Shown piece by piece: positions 1 through 12,833 of a stretch of DNA of 64,000 nucleotides. Location of the stretch: the NCBI GenBank assembly GCA_030770535.1, contig JASVEC010000017.1, positions 186,001-250,000 on the forward strand, given 5' to 3'. Source of the DNA: Batkoa obscura (taxonomy: Eukaryota; Entomophthoromycota; Entomophthoromycetes; Entomophthorales; Batkoaceae). Each line of letters opens with the position of its first letter. The first letter of the stretch is position 1. The notes beneath the pieces were generated by a model. That model had not been told where the DNA came from. It saw nothing but the letters and a program-made list of their open reading frames with translations, and did not search any database. The translations under genes were made by a program, and so were the position numbers.

Positions 1-1
1 C

Positions 2-1553
2 TCTGATATCGATAGTGTTTCATTGAAATCCATCATTAAAAAATCATTCACTAGTTTTACTCATGAAAAAGTCACTCCTTTAGTTAAAGTAGGCGAAATA
101 GATATCTTAGAATTATTTCATGGTCCTACCTTTGCATTTAAAGATGTAGCATTACAGTTTTTAGGCAATTTATTTGAATTTTTTTTAGCCAAAAAAGAGG
201 ATTTTAAACTTACTGTAGTCGGTGCAACTTCAGGAGATACTGGTAGGTAAGTTACATGAAGGAGAATTTATTTTAAGGTTTTTATAATATGCATAACAAA
301 TCTAATAATTGAGAATAATATATTAAATTTCCTTTTTAATTTAGTGCTGCTATCTATGGTTTAAGAAATAAACCTAATATTAATGTATTTATATTACATC
401 CTTATAATAAAGTAAGTAAAATACAAGAAGCTCAAATGACTTCGGTATTAGATAAAAATGTTTATAATTTAGCAATTGATGGTACATTTGATAATTGTCA
501 GGTAAAATAATAATAATAATAATCTATATTATAAATTTATGATAGAATATTTATTTATTTTTTAATATTTAGGATATTGTCAAAAGCTTATTTTTAGATC
601 AAGAATTAAATCAACAACTCAACTTAGGTGCTGTCAATTCTATCAATTTTGCACGTATATTAGCACAAACAATTTATTATTTTTATTCTTATTTTGAACA
701 TCAACGTAATTACCCAGATTCTACTAACACCATCAATTACTCTGTCCCTACTGGAAACTTTGGAGATATATTAGCAGGATATTATGCTAAACAAATGGGA
801 TTGCCAATTAATAAATTAATAATAGCAACTAATAAAAATGATATATTATATCGTACTTATGAAACTGGGATTTATGACAAATCAAATCAAGTACAACCTT
901 CTCTTTCACCTGCTATGGATATTTTAATATCATCAAATTTTGAAAGATTGATTTATCATTTGACTTTGAAGTTAGAAAAGGATAATGAAAAGACAGGAGA
1001 GAAGATGAAGAATTGGATGACTGAATTTAAAGATAGTCATAAAATTCAATTTTCAAAGGAGTTCATGCAATTATTAAAACAAGATTTCTTGGCTTTTAGA
1101 GTCGATGATGAAGAGGTAAGAAGTTTATTGAGTAATGTAATAATTATAATGTACTAATGTAATTTTAATTTAGATTGTTGAAACTATTAAAGAATGTTAT
1201 CAAACAAATAAATATTTATTAGATCCACATACTGCTGTTGGTTATAAAGCAGCTAATTATTATCTTAAACAAGAGTAAATTTACTATTATCAATGGCAAT
1301 AATAATATACTAATAAATTAATAGTAATTTACCTATTATTACTTTAGCTACTGCTCACCCAGCTAAATTTGAAAGTGCTATTAAATTAGCTATTTCTAAT
1401 TTTGAATCTTTTGATCAAATCATGTTTCATGGTTATTTACCACAACCTTTTTATAATTGGATGCAAAAGGATTTTGTAAAAAATGTTAATAGATTGGAAC
1501 AACCAGATAATAAAAAGGTTAAGGAATTTATTTTAGAAAAGTTAAAGGAATAA
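2..1553 (+). CDS. THR4: Threonine synthase, 3' part (5' end outside the window)
   Basis: Converts O-phosphohomoserine to threonine, the last step of threonine synthesis, with pyridoxal phosphate. The visible part is five exons: 2-246, 345-501, 573-1115, 1174-1274 and 1325-1553. They join in frame to about 424 residues, so roughly 90 N-terminal residues lie to the left. The motif FHGPTFAFKDVALQ holds the PLP-binding lysine. GATSGDTGSAA is the phosphate-binding loop, split by the first intron. SVPTGNFGDILAGYYAK and the late ATAHPAKF are family signatures. The fourth intron splits the codon before NLPIITLATAHPAKF. All introns are short with GT-AG ends. The next gene begins about 230 bp downstream on the same strand. 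Nothing suggests decay. Identification is firm; only the exon-4/5 junction needs RNA support. Confidence 0.93.
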
Positions 1554-1779
1554 ATGGGCTTAATTTTATTTTCTATAATAAATATTAGTTTACTTTATTA
1601 ATTTTATGATTTTTAAAATTAGTGACTTTTTTTATTACATCTCTTTTTTTTTTAAGAATAAAAATTTTGATTTTTTTTGATTAATCTAATAAATTTATTA
1701 CTCGTATTTTTTTCTAAACAAAAAGTTACTTTTTTTTCTAAATTTTAAATTTTTCTTTTTTAATAATAAAATATAAATT

Positions 1780-3065
1780 ATGCCAACCATTAGTCCAACA
1801 ATCAATAAACCGGTAAAACAAAAAACAACTCCTCTCTATGAAAAACTTCAAGAATTACCCTTTACTATTTATTATATGCTTCATGAATTATTTGCCGATA
1901 TAATAAGTAACTCATGGATAACTATGATTATTCAAGAATATTTAAGGTAAGTGAAATTAATTAATAGAATTTATTAGAAATTTAATTAATTTAATTAATT
2001 TTAAATCTAGTTTATTTTTAGCTTCAATAATACATTTTATTGTAGTTATAAACTTATTAGATTACCATCAACTTTCAAGTCAATTAGATACTTCAATAAC
2101 TAACAGTTATCTTATTAATCTTATTAATACATCAACTGTTTATTCAATACAACATCAACTATCAAGTAATGGAATTAAAATTATTCTGATGTTAATAATA
2201 AGTTTGGGAAATACAATCTATTTTTTTAAAGGAGTTAAAACTTATTATCTATTTTTTACGGATGTTAATGAAAAACTAGTGGATATTGAAACAGGCTATT
2301 TTAAATCTAAAAGTTTAAGAGTGAAAAGATTATATCATAAAAATAAATGGTGGTGGGATTGGTGGAGGTAAATATTTTGAGTTTCAAATGATTTTAATTG
2401 AGACAAATTAAAAGTTGATTTTTAATTTTAGTAATGAAAAAATAGATTTAACAAATACGAAAGATAGTTATATTGAATTAAGAATGTGGGATATTGATAA
2501 TTTGAAGTTTTATAAGAATTTATTTTGGTAAGTTTATTAAAAGAAATTATTATTGTTATTTAATTATTAATATTTTTTATTTTGATAGTTATTGTTCCCC
2601 ATTGCATTTAATAATTTATTTAATTATAAAAGATAATACGGATTTAATAATGATATTAACATTTAATTTAATATTGAGTTTTATAGTAAGTTATAATATA
2701 CTCTTACTTATTCATTATGTTCATAACTAATCATTAATTAATTATAGTTAAAATATTTAACCTCGCAATATTTACAATTAATTCAAGATAAAGAAATCTT
2801 ATATTCTCAAGTACAAAGAGAATATAATTTAAAATCTGTTTATCCAACTTATCAAAAATATGAGATATTAAGAAATACAGAATCTATTAGAGAAAAAGCA
2901 TTAAATAGAGCTAAACAAAAAGTTAATAATATTAGAAAAGAAATTGTTAATAATAAGTTTGAAAGTAATGAAGAAAGTGATAGTAGTTTTAGTGATAATA
3001 GTGATATTTCGGATACTTATTCTGATATTTCAATTGGTTATTCATCTGCTGTGGAATTAAAGTAA
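1780..3065 (+). CDS. NUR1: NUR1-like nuclear rim membrane protein
   Basis: Five exons (1780-1946, 2011-2367, 2432-2527, 2589-2685, 2748-3065) join to 344 residues. The order of features fits the fungal Nur1/Mug154 family: a soluble N-terminus, a hydrophobic segment (SLFLASIIHFIVVINLL), the block YSIQHQLSSNGIKIILMLII, then ISLGNTIYFF. ELRMWDIDNLKFYKNLFWCYCSPLHLIIYLI follows in separate exons. Last comes YLTSQYLQLIQDKEILYSQV and a charged, Ser/Asp-rich tail. In yeast, Nur1 sits in the inner nuclear membrane and, with Lrs4/Csm1 (CLIP), tethers rDNA and silent chromatin. That role is family knowledge and is not shown here. The start is the first ATG after an AT-rich leader and leaves all exons in phase. 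Confidence 0.72.
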
Positions 3066-3282
3066 ATGTATGTTTTTTATTAGTTTATTAAATTTATTGT
3101 TATCTATTCAATTCATCTCTTGATTTTTATTACTAATATAATATAACATAATAAATAAACATAACAAATATATAAATTTAAAGTTTAGCTATAGAATTCT
3201 TATTAAAATGATTAAAAAGCAAATTAGAATAGAATACTACTACTACTAAAATCATTCAATAATTCCTATTATTTTGAATAAT

Positions 3283-4481
3283 TCAACTATTTCCTAAATA
3301 AATACCAGGTGTTGGTGAATGTGGTTTTTTAGTTAATGAATAATCTACTCGTATTTTTCGATTATGTAAATACTAAAATAAAAATTTGATTATGATTAAT
3401 GATTCATTAATTAATAAAATATTTACTTTTCCGTCCATCATTCCTTTAGCTTTAGTAGCATCTGATACTGTTGTATATTTAATAAATCCAAACCCACGAG
3501 ATTTATTAGTCTTATATAGAATGAATTAAATAAGAATATATATTATTTATAATAATAATAATAATAACTTACAAATCGATCGTAAATTAATTTAATACTT
3601 ACAATATCACCAAAAGGTAAAAATTCTTTTTCTAAATCATTTTCATTTGTAGATGAATTTAATCCAAATATACCTAATATTTTAGATGGCTTAGCAGCTT
3701 CCTTGTTATTTATTAGTACTCTTTTCTATAAACAATTTAGTTATAATTAATACTATCTGTTTTATATGATCATCATATCTTTTAGCTGTGCGATAATAAT
3801 GATTAGAATAACTTTCATTTATTAATATTTTATTTTATATTGATTCTTATATTAGTATACCTGTATTTTTTATGACTATAATTATAGGGACTTCTAGAAT
3901 GAGATATGAAAATTACTTATTTTAAAAATGATTTAAATTAATTAACTATTACCTATAATAATTCGTATATCTTTTATTTAAATATGTAGTATCTTTTGGA
4001 CTAATGGATCTTGATCTATAATTATTAATATTATATTATATTGATACATTAAAATGTTTACTTTGAATGATATTTACTATTATAATCATTTGAATAATTA
4101 GATTCGGATCTAAAATAATAATAATAAAATAGTAAATTTTTATTAATTTGTTAATACCTTTTATATTTATAATCTTTATAGTCACTTGAAGTATTTGATC
4201 TTAAACAAAAGCTAAATAAACTGCTTTTACATTTTATTCTTATATTTACCTATTATAATCATTATAACCACTATTTGATATTACAATTATTAATATTAAT
4301 AAAATAATGATTAATTATTTTACTTTTTTGATATTTTTTTAGTCAAATAAGATTTATTAATTTCATCTGAATAATTATCTCTTGAATCCAATTCATCATT
4401 GGTACTGTGATAAATCTTTTGAAAAAAAGGATAAGCAATTTAGTTTATTACCAAAACTTAAATCACCTTTTCTTTTTCCAT
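3283..4481 (-). CDS. TRA2: Transformer-2-like SR splicing factor (RS domain plus one RRM)
   Basis: The minus-strand gene is built of many very small exons. From the start (M-E-K-E-K, then an intron) come short RS-type pieces such as NNYRSRSISPKD, SHSRSPYNYS and RSNTSSDYKDYKYKR. One RRM follows, with RNP2 ILGIFGL and RNP1 SRGFGFIKY. The gene ends in KIRVDYSLTKKPHSPTPGIY, which closely matches the diagnostic linker just after the RRM of animal Tra2 proteins ([21 protein letters not shown]). Family role: sequence-specific pre-mRNA binding and exon-inclusion control in the nucleus. The protein ends a few residues after this linker, so the second RS domain of animal Tra2 is absent. Exact exon limits in the RS part are uncertain, and alternative splicing is plausible. 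Confidence 0.8.
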
Positions 4482-4629
4482 AATATTAAAAATAAAAACT
4501 ATTAAACCCCTTCTTCTCTTATCAACTATATATAACTTCAATGTAAATGCATTATATAAAATAACGATACAAAAAAAATGCATTTTTAAATAATTTTTAA
4601 ATAATTTTTAACTAATTTTTAACTAATTT

Positions 4630-4845
4630 TTATTTACCAATACAAAAACCTTTAAATAATTGATCTAGTACTTGATCATGAGTAATTATACCTGTTATAT
4701 TACCAATTTCTTGTGCTACTAATTTTAAATGTTCAGAAGCTAATACAATATCTATATCTATAATATCTAATTTTATATTATTAGTATTAATATTAATATA
4801 AATTATTATTTTATAGTCAGTAATAAGTTATTAATTATTATTACA

Positions 4846-4896
<51 letters not shown>

Positions 4897-6890
4897 TCTT
4901 ACCTAAAAATAATTGTAATTCTTGTTTGGCTTTATTTAAATGAATACGATGCCTTTCATTTGTTATTATACTTGATTCTAATATATTATCTTCAAATCTA
5001 TATAAATAAAAGAAAATTAATTCATTACATTATAACAAATAGAATAATAAAATTTACTTATTTTTTAGATAATTTGATAGTTCATTTAAAAATTCATCTA
5101 AATTTTGATTATATTTACAAGAAATAAATATATAATTTAATATAATTTCATGTTGATTAAATATTCTCTTTAAATATTCTTTGATTCTTTGTTTTTCACT
5201 TTCATTTATATTTTCTGATTTATTAATTAATATCATTGTTGGTATTTTTAAATTTAATTTATTATTATTTAATAACTTATTATTATTATTATTGTTATTA
5301 TTATCATTATTTAATAGCTCCATCCCATCAAATACTAATAAATTGATATCCGAATTATCCCCTCTAAAGTTAAGCAACTATTATTAATAAATGTATTATT
5401 ATTATTAAATATATTATTATTATTAAATATATTATATTATTAAATAATCGTTTTTACATTTTCAAAGCTCTTTTAACTCCTTCTTTTTCAATCGGATCCA
5501 AAGTATCTCTAATTCCAGCCGTATCATTAATAATCAATGGTAAACCATCTAAATTAATAGTTCCACTGACAATATCTCTTGTTGTTCCTGGGATATTAGA
5601 GACTATTGCTAATTCTTTTTGAACTATTATAAAAATAAAATATTATTATACTATTAATAATAATAATATTATTATTATTACCAAAATAATTCAATAAACT
5701 AGATTTTCCAGCATTAGGTGGACCTAAGATTGTTAATTTAATACCATTCATTAAGATCTCTCCTCTTCTTTGGTCATTTAAATAATAATTCATTTGTTTT
5801 AAGATCTTAATCCCATTCTCTTTAGCTATAATAAATTAAAATTAAACTAAGATTAAAAATTGTAATAATTATTCATAAAATAATACTTACCTTTATTTAA
5901 AACCACACTATCAATTTCTTCGTCTTCTGAAAAATCAATAAAAGCTTCTAATGTAGCTAAACTATCAATTATTTGAGTTCGAATATTATCATAAATCTTT
6001 TTAGTTTCCCCCTATGATATAAAAATTTAAAAAGTTTTTATTAATTTCTCTTATGTATATAACTTTTTTATAACAAATCAACTTACCGATACTTGTTTTA
6101 ATGCCAATTTCAATTGTGCATCTGTTTCTGAGTTTAACAGATCTTGTAAACCTTCTACTTCTGTTAAGTCCAGTTTGTTGTTAAAAAAGGCTCTAAATAA
6201 AAAAACTATCAACATCCATCTTATCACCTTCCTCCTCGCACCACCTTACCTTTTAATAAACTCTCCATTTTCCGCCACTCTATAAACAAATCTGTCTTCA
6301 TTCCTATTATGAAATCCATTCAACTCCTCAATCCCCTTTAATACTTTTTTCACTACTGCTAAACTACCATGTAAATTAAGTTCGACTATATCTTCCCCAG
6401 TGAATGTATTTGGTCCTTTAAAATAACATATCATTCCATAATCCACTGTCGATTGAGATTTAGGTTCAATGATTTTACAATAAGTCATTTTTCTTTCGAT
6501 TATTTGAATTTCCTTATCCGAAGTTTTCTTTCTTGTAAGTTTTTTCAATGCCTAATTAAAGAAAAACGAAAATTGGTGATGAATTAGTAAGTGAAGTAAT
6601 GGATTAATGAGAGTTAGATGTTGATTTCGAACATTGTAGACTATAAATATTAAAAAAATACTTACCGATAATGAACCTGGTCCTGATAATCTGATCACAG
6701 CTATACCGGACTTCACTGCGGCAGTAGATAAGGCATATATAGTATCCTTATTATTATTGGTTCTTATATAATGGGAATAGTAACGATGGGTTGGTAATAA
6801 ATTATTGTAAATTCTTTTATTTTTTTTTATAACATTGGGATTGATTTTAAATTGTATTAGTTTTGTTATTGTTAGTAGTTTCATGTTCAT
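4630..6890 (-). CDS. MSS1: Mitochondrial tRNA-modification GTPase MSS1 (MnmE family)
   Basis: With Mto1/MnmG this GTPase makes 5-carboxymethylaminomethyl-type modifications at U34 of mitochondrial tRNAs. The N-terminus is rich in Lys, Asn and Arg and looks like a mitochondrial presequence. [27 protein letters not shown] then opens the folate-binding domain. The G domain shows G1 [15 protein letters not shown]2 [12 protein letters not shown]3 NDTAGIRDT and G4-like INKSE. The protein ends in FCIGK, the invariant MnmE C-terminus that carries the modifying cysteine. About eight exons are visible. The first runs from 6890 to about 6666, and one intron near 4850-4895 is a long TTA/TAT microsatellite. 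An Asn run (encoded near 5255-5315) is inserted in frame between G3 and G4. The family assignment is secure; small exon limits are approximate. Confidence 0.92.
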
Positions 6891-9053
6891 GGTTGATAAA
6901 TTATTTTATGTTATTTTTTTCTATATTAAAGATTAAAGATGAGTTAAACAGAATCTACTTTTTAAAAATTATTAACCTGAAATACTAGAATTTTATGGGG
7001 TTTATTTTATCCCTTAAAATGAATATCTAGCATTGGCTTAATAAAGATATTAGAAAATATCAAATTATTGCTTTATTAGATTTAAAAAGCAGATAAGTAA
7101 ATAGTTAATTATAATAATTTGTTTTTTTATATTTTCAAAGGCCCAAGGGGAGGGGCTTTGTGTTTATTAATTTAGAAGGATTAGAGTAGAGGAAGGCTTA
7201 AGGAGGAATAAAGTCAAACAGGGGGCGGACTTTACAGAAGTTCGTAAAGGCCTCCACTATATTACAATTAAGACCAGCCATGAAAGTGGGAATTAATGCT
7301 TTGATAGTATCTTTTTTTCTATGAGTAAGTATGGGGATGGAAAACCTGAATTCAGTAAGAATGAGGTTCAAGCATTTGGAATAGAGAATTATACATGATT
7401 TAAATTCATTTGATTTAGTGTACATGGATCAGCCTTAAAACATTACTAGGTTATTAAGGTATTACTTTTGACGCTCAAATCGAAAAGATTTTGCCTTTAA
7501 TCCAAAACTTCAAAACTTAGACGGATAACTACCAATAGTAATCAACTCATCCTTCTAATCTTTGCAACTTAATTTATTAGCAAATAGTTTTTTAAGATTA
7601 GTAGTCAATATTTGGTATAAGTGCCTCCAAAGGTTAATTTATTACTTACAAGTAAACTGTTCTTTGGGTTGCGTTTTGGCGATATATTTAATTAATTGAT
7701 TAAATAGAGACAAATACGAGCTTCCGAAGGCTGGGACGAATTAAAACTACCACAAGGGTAGCAACGATATGGAGACTGCCTGGAGAAATATACTGAACAC
7801 CAGATTTAAACCATATTTATCAGCATAATGAAGTAAGTGTAAAAACTAAAAAACTAACCAAAAAGGCTAAATAAAAAGCTTGACTAACTTGGAGTAGCAT
7901 CCCAAGATTTGAATCTGAAAATAATAAAAAATGCTTACTTTTAATTGGTTTTACTATGATTTACTTTGACTGGCGAAATTAGCCAATTTCTAGATTTTGA
8001 ATTCACCAAATCTATTAGGATCAAACTCAAAACTACAAAACATTCCAAAAAGTTCCAAGTTGAAAAATTCAAACTTTGATACCTTGAGCCTTGTAAATAT
8101 CATATTGAATGTAATGTTGTGACTATTTCTTAGCACTACAGTTGGACTTATTTAGCTGCTTTGGAAAGACCTGGACTTTTACTTTAAATAATATAAGTAC
8201 ACATATTAATTTTTAATAAATATTATCTTGAAATTTAAATAATAATTTGATTTATTTTTGGTTTTGATATTTCTTTATCTTATTTGTAATGTTATTGATA
8301 AAAAACTTTCCTAATTGATTTAAAAGATTTTACTAGTTATAAGCATTAGCTTTTAATTAGTCAAAAACAATTAATATAAAATATAAAATAATAAGTTTTT
8401 TAATTTAATTTTTTACAAATATAATATTAAAACTTTTTTAAAAAACTATTATAAATTTATCCCACTTAATAAGTCATCTGTCAAATGCATATCATTTATT
8501 GATAATATAATTATAGCTTATAAAAATCAATACAAAGTTAATATTTTTAAAAACATTTTTATTTCACAAAAAAACAGCAAATATAAAATTAATTTAAATA
8601 AAACAATAAGTAAAATTCAAATTTTTAATAATAAACAATAATAAAACTATTATTATACCTCAAGCATTCTATTTTGATATTTAGGTATTTAATTTAATAA
8701 TTAAAAAATCAGTATTAAAAAGATATTTAAAAAAACTATAAATTATGAAAATTAATACTTGATAATCAAAGTTAAAAGCAGTTTTTACTTAATCAACTGA
8801 CTGTAATTAAATTTTTTTAATTTATATAATTAAAACAAATTCAAAATAATAAAAACAACATATAAAAAGCTATAAACTATATAAAATAAATAACACTATT
8901 ACAAAATATCATAAAACTTAATAACTTTATTAAAAAGTATAACATTAAGGAATAATTTAATAAAAAAGCTTTTTTTATATTTTAAATAAATGGCTATATA
9001 TAAAAAACATAATAACAGTTATAATTTATTATTGTAATTGTCAAATATAAATA
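6891..9053. other. Gene-poor AT-rich tract
   Basis: No supported gene. A 75-codon open frame at 7198-7425 on the minus strand resembles nothing I recognise. A slightly more GC-rich patch at 7640-7800 may be an old insertion remnant. From about 8700 the sequence is very AT-rich and matches the repeat at 41080-41890. Confidence 0.5.
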
Positions 9054-9190
9054 TGGGGGTGTTTTTTTTGGCTTCATTACTTTTTCCATTTTTTAAGCGC
9101 TATTTGAGTGGAAAGATTGTTAGTAAAATTCTTAAACAAAAAAATACATCTTCATATCGAAATGAGATGATATTTTTTACAATTAAGTGG
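8720..9190 (+). repeat. Dispersed AT-rich repeat, copy 1
   Basis: Phrases such as 'gttaaaagcagttttt', 'cataataacagtta' and 'aattaagtgg' recur in the same order at 41080-41890. This copy is interrupted by a MITE at 9054 and abuts a solo LTR at 9191. The copy at 41 kb is interrupted by another LTR. No coding capacity is seen, so it may be the decayed interior of a larger element. Confidence 0.5.
9054..9154 (-). mobile_element. TA-flanked MITE (TGGGGATGT family), copy 1
   Basis: A 101-bp element. Left end TGGGGGTGTTTTTTTTGG, right end ATACATCTTCA, each flanked by TA. The core contains the family's AAGCGCTATTTGAGTGGAAA block. It is non-coding, and its orientation is opposite to the copy at 10557. 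Confidence 0.8.
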
Positions 9191-9671
9191 TTTGAAATAT
9201 CGCTTCATTAGCTCTAGGATTGATTATAACATAACAATCAATTCAGGGTTCCTTATATAGATTTGCTGTGAGAATTGCTACTACCTGATCACGAAGAACT
9301 TATTGCCCACGTTTTAATGTCCATACTTGGTAACTATAATAAGGAATAACTGTTATAATGTTCCTTATATATAGCCACCCAGTTGGAGTATAAAAGAAAT
9401 TCTTCAACATACCAACTCGAGGCTTTTTAATTGAGCTACTCCTTGATATCGTACCATTAATAAAGCCACTAAGTCTTTCTGACAATATCTTACGTAGATT
9501 TTACAGTAGTATCTTTTATTCTATTTGTTTTACATAGTTCGTAATTTATTACGTATTATTCTTATTCATTTAAGTCTATCTTAGTTACATAAACTAAGAC
9601 CGTTCGACTCAAGGCAAGTTAATTAAGCAAGAACTGCTTTTAACTCCTACCACTGAGTACCAACTTTCACA
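9191..9671 (+). mobile_element. Solo LTR, fossil (same family as 41184 and 52423)
   Basis: About 480 bp, similar along its whole length to the two other copies in the window. It ends in the family terminus CTTTCACA. No internal retroelement domain lies beside it, so it reads as a solo LTR of an LTR-retrotransposon family. Its 5' end and flanks are less well preserved than in the other two copies, so it is probably the oldest. It lies directly against the AT-rich repeat ending at 9190. Confidence 0.6.
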
Positions 9672-10556
9672 GTCTATAGGAAATAGAAAAATTAGTAGAT
9701 CAACTCCAGCTTATCTTACAAAAATAACAGAAAATTTAAAAGTTTCAATATTTACTAAGCAATTAAGTAGCTCATTAAATGATAGAAATCAACTATTAAA
9801 TGTTAATATTACTTAAACTATTAAGAGCTAAGTTAATAAATAGTTAAAGAGCAAGTAGCTATAATAATAAATAAAAACTATCATTATATTGCTTTTATTA
9901 CACAGGGATGGTTAATTATAGTTTTGGGGCTAACCACTCCCTCCCGTGCAGCTATTTATTAACTTAGTGATGTATTAATAATGTAACTATGATATTAAAA
10001 TAATTTATTTATTTGGTAGCAAATATGCAATATTGGCTATAAAGCAGTCAATGATAAATATCTCTCAATGAAGTTTTATAGGAATATGTATTTATTTACA
10101 TACTATAACTTTGATTAGTATCAGTGTATAGGTTATGTTGGTAAAAGCCTTACTAATCCGGGAATTTGCATTAAATTTAACAGAAATTCTGCTAACTTAT
10201 GATATAAATTATAACAGAATAACTTAAAATTGTGTTAGGTACTTTTGGTTTTTAATAAAGAGTTTATTTTACAAAATTTTAAGCAAAGTTTTAAATTTTA
10301 AATTTTTTAAAAATTGGATAAAAAATGAACCCAATTCGGACATCCCTATATAATAAAAAGTATTGAATAATAATATTTAAAAATCAATAAATCTTTAAAA
10401 ATATGACTTACTTTTTATAAAAAATAAACTTTTTTCTAAGTTTTATTTTATTAAAAAATATAATAAAATACATATAAATATAGTTTCAGATATAACATTT
10501 ATATATATTATTATAAAAATAGAAATTTAAAAACTTATTATAGCAGAAATAATATA
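9672..10556. other. AT-rich intergenic sequence
   Basis: No open frame or RNA gene is visible. Very AT-rich, with no clear repeat match within the window. Confidence 0.4.
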
Positions 10557-10657
10557 TGGGGATGTATTTTTGTGTTTAAGAATTTTACTAACAATTTTTT
10601 TATTCAAATAGCGCTTAAAAGATAGAAAAAATAATGAAACCAAAAAAAACACCCCCA
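10557..10657 (+). mobile_element. TA-flanked MITE, copy 2 (young)
   Basis: 101 bp. Left terminus TGGGGATGTATTTTTGTG, right terminus ACACCCCCA, flanked by TA. It is almost identical to the copy at 59206-59306; I see one substitution over the full length. That implies recent transposition or a shared recent source. Confidence 0.88.
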
Positions 10658-10659
10658 TA

Positions 10660-10757
10660 TGTAGGAGTGTTTTTTGATTTCATCACTTTTTCCATTTTAA
10701 GCGCTATTTGAGTGAAAAGATTGTTAGTAGAATTCTTAAACAAAAAATGCATCTTTA
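10660..10757 (-). mobile_element. TA-flanked MITE, copy 3, back-to-back with copy 2
   Basis: About 98 bp in inverted orientation. It is separated from copy 2 only by a single TA, which looks like a shared target dinucleotide. It is more diverged at the ends (TGTAGGAGTG...CATCTTTA) but keeps the AAGCGCTATTTGAGTG core. Confidence 0.78.
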
Positions 10758-11089
10758 TATATATTACACTTAAAATGCTTTTTATTATTATTAATAAATT
10801 AAACATAAAAATTAAAACTTAATTAAAAAAGCTTATAAATGTTTTTTATACATTTTATAAGATTTTATTAAATAAAAAAATGTCTAAATCTATATAATTT
10901 TATTGTTTTTTTACTTGTTTTATTTTTTTACTCAAAACTATCCCAGAACTCGAATTATTTACCTAAAAAAAAATAAAAGCTTAAATTTAAACAATATCAT
11001 ATTATTTTGATTATTTTAAATTATCAGCTGGTAATCCTTTAATGCTGGTTAATACTGTGACCTTGTTATTTCACATTTAATTAAGTATA

Positions 11090-11189
11090 TGAGGATGTAT
11101 TTTTTTGTTTAAGAATTTTATTAACAATCTTTCCACTCAAATAGCGCTTAAAAATGGAAAAAGTGATGAAGCCAAAAAAAACATTCCCA
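11090..11189 (+). mobile_element. TA-flanked MITE, copy 4
   Basis: About 100 bp. TGAGGATGTATTTTTTTG at the left and ACATTCCCA at the right, with TA on both sides. The core CCACTCAAATAGCGCTTAAA is intact. Confidence 0.82.
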
Positions 11190-12833
11190 TATATAGATCT
11201 GTGTATAAATCTGTTATATATAATTTTTTTGTGTCCAAGGTTAACATTATTGAATTCAATTTACTTTCTGTAATCCAACAATCTACTTTTTTTTTCTATC
11301 TTACTCATTGTTTTCAATGCTATTACTTCCATTATCCTTTTTTTATACTCAACATTATGACAATACTTGATGCCTAGTTAATTCTAAGATTTTAAATACA
11401 CTAAAAGTGCTAACTAAAATTTATTATTTGACATTTGACTAGAAAATACAACGAGATTGTTTAGGTCATACTGCTGCTATTAATCGATTTAAAGATTATA
11501 AAGACCATTTAATAATTAAAGTTTAAATTCCAAGTCGTGTTTGATATAATCCTTCCTGTATGTCAAATTGCCCATTGCTATTTAAAGCCAATTAAAAATA
11601 CATTATTTTATTTTAAACTGGTTTTCAATACAAGCTTTACTATTTTATCATATGTTATAATGTGACATTATAAAGAGTTCAATGGCCTATTAGCGTGGGT
11701 TATCTTGGATTATTTTAATCATTATTTAATCAAGTTCACAAATATATTCTATTATAATGTTTTTAGAATATTAAAGTAAAGTTGCTAAATTTTTAAAATT
11801 GGAAAGCTTAATTTTATAATATTACTTATTAAAAAGTATACACTTTAACTAACAATTCATTTTTAGTATTTTACTACATTATGATCCACTTTTAATGGAG
11901 ATATAAAATAGTTAATTCTAAGGTTTTTTTCAACTTAGCTTAATAAAATAGGGATAGATTATTATATAAATAATAATTTTAATAAAACTTTAAGGATTTT
12001 AACTAATTTTAGATTTGACTATGATCACAGTTTTAAATCTTATTTTGAAACTAAGTGTAGGGGAAAGTGGTGAGCTTTAATAAATTATTTGAAATAACTT
12101 AATTTATTACAAATATTAGTTTGGGGAAACAGAAACTAAACAAAACTTTGCTTTTTCATTTAACTCTATAATTGTATAAATTAAAAGATTTTATACACTA
12201 CATCAAGTTTTTTTATTTGAAATAAGATACAAAATAAAGAATAAATAAAAAAATAAACTAGTTATTAATCATAATTTAATCAAATAAAAAGAAATTAAAG
12301 TTACAATATATTTCCAAATGCTACTTTTTTTTATTCAATTGATTTCTACTACCTTTTTTATCACTAATTTATCGACTTTAAGTTAACTATTTTATTTACC
12401 CCACTTCAACTTAGCTTAACCATGATTTAACTAGGCTGGGTATAGTTAAAGCGATCAATTATTGGTTAATTTAACACAATATTTTAAAACAAGATAAATA
12501 AAATAAATATTAATTTATACAAAAAATGAAAGATTCGTTATAATATAACTATACAATTATTAAAATTAACGAAAAAGACAACAATAGAATAAGAAATTGA
12601 TATACTTTATATAAAATATTTATCAATATTGAAAATGGAATTGACAACCAATTATATTACTAGGGATGCGATTTGATTGAAAAGGGGTTATGAGATGTTA
12701 TATGGGGTGTATTAAAAAGGAAAATCAGGTAATAACGGTGATTAGTATATAAAAGAAAAAAAATAGTACTTAAAATAAAAAATAGTTTTAATTCTAAATA
12801 TTAATAATAAATTCAACTTTAAATCAACATAAA
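11190..12833. other. AT-rich intergenic sequence
   Basis: No gene is supported. It holds scattered short open frames without recognisable motifs. The last ~250 bp before 12834 would contain the promoter of the hypothetical gene. Confidence 0.4.

Noticed and set aside
4845-4895. Long TTA/TAT microsatellite as a possible regulatory repeat
   Set aside because: It lies in an MSS1 intron and fits ordinary AT-rich simple-sequence expansion.
7198-7425. Minus-strand 75-codon frame
   Set aside because: No homology I recognise, no signal or membrane segment, and an isolated position in a repeat-rich tract; too weak to call a gene.
10615-11377. Open frames across the MITEs at 10.6-11.4 kb
   Set aside because: They consist of MITE sequence read through; the same text recurs wherever the MITE occurs, and it has no protein features.
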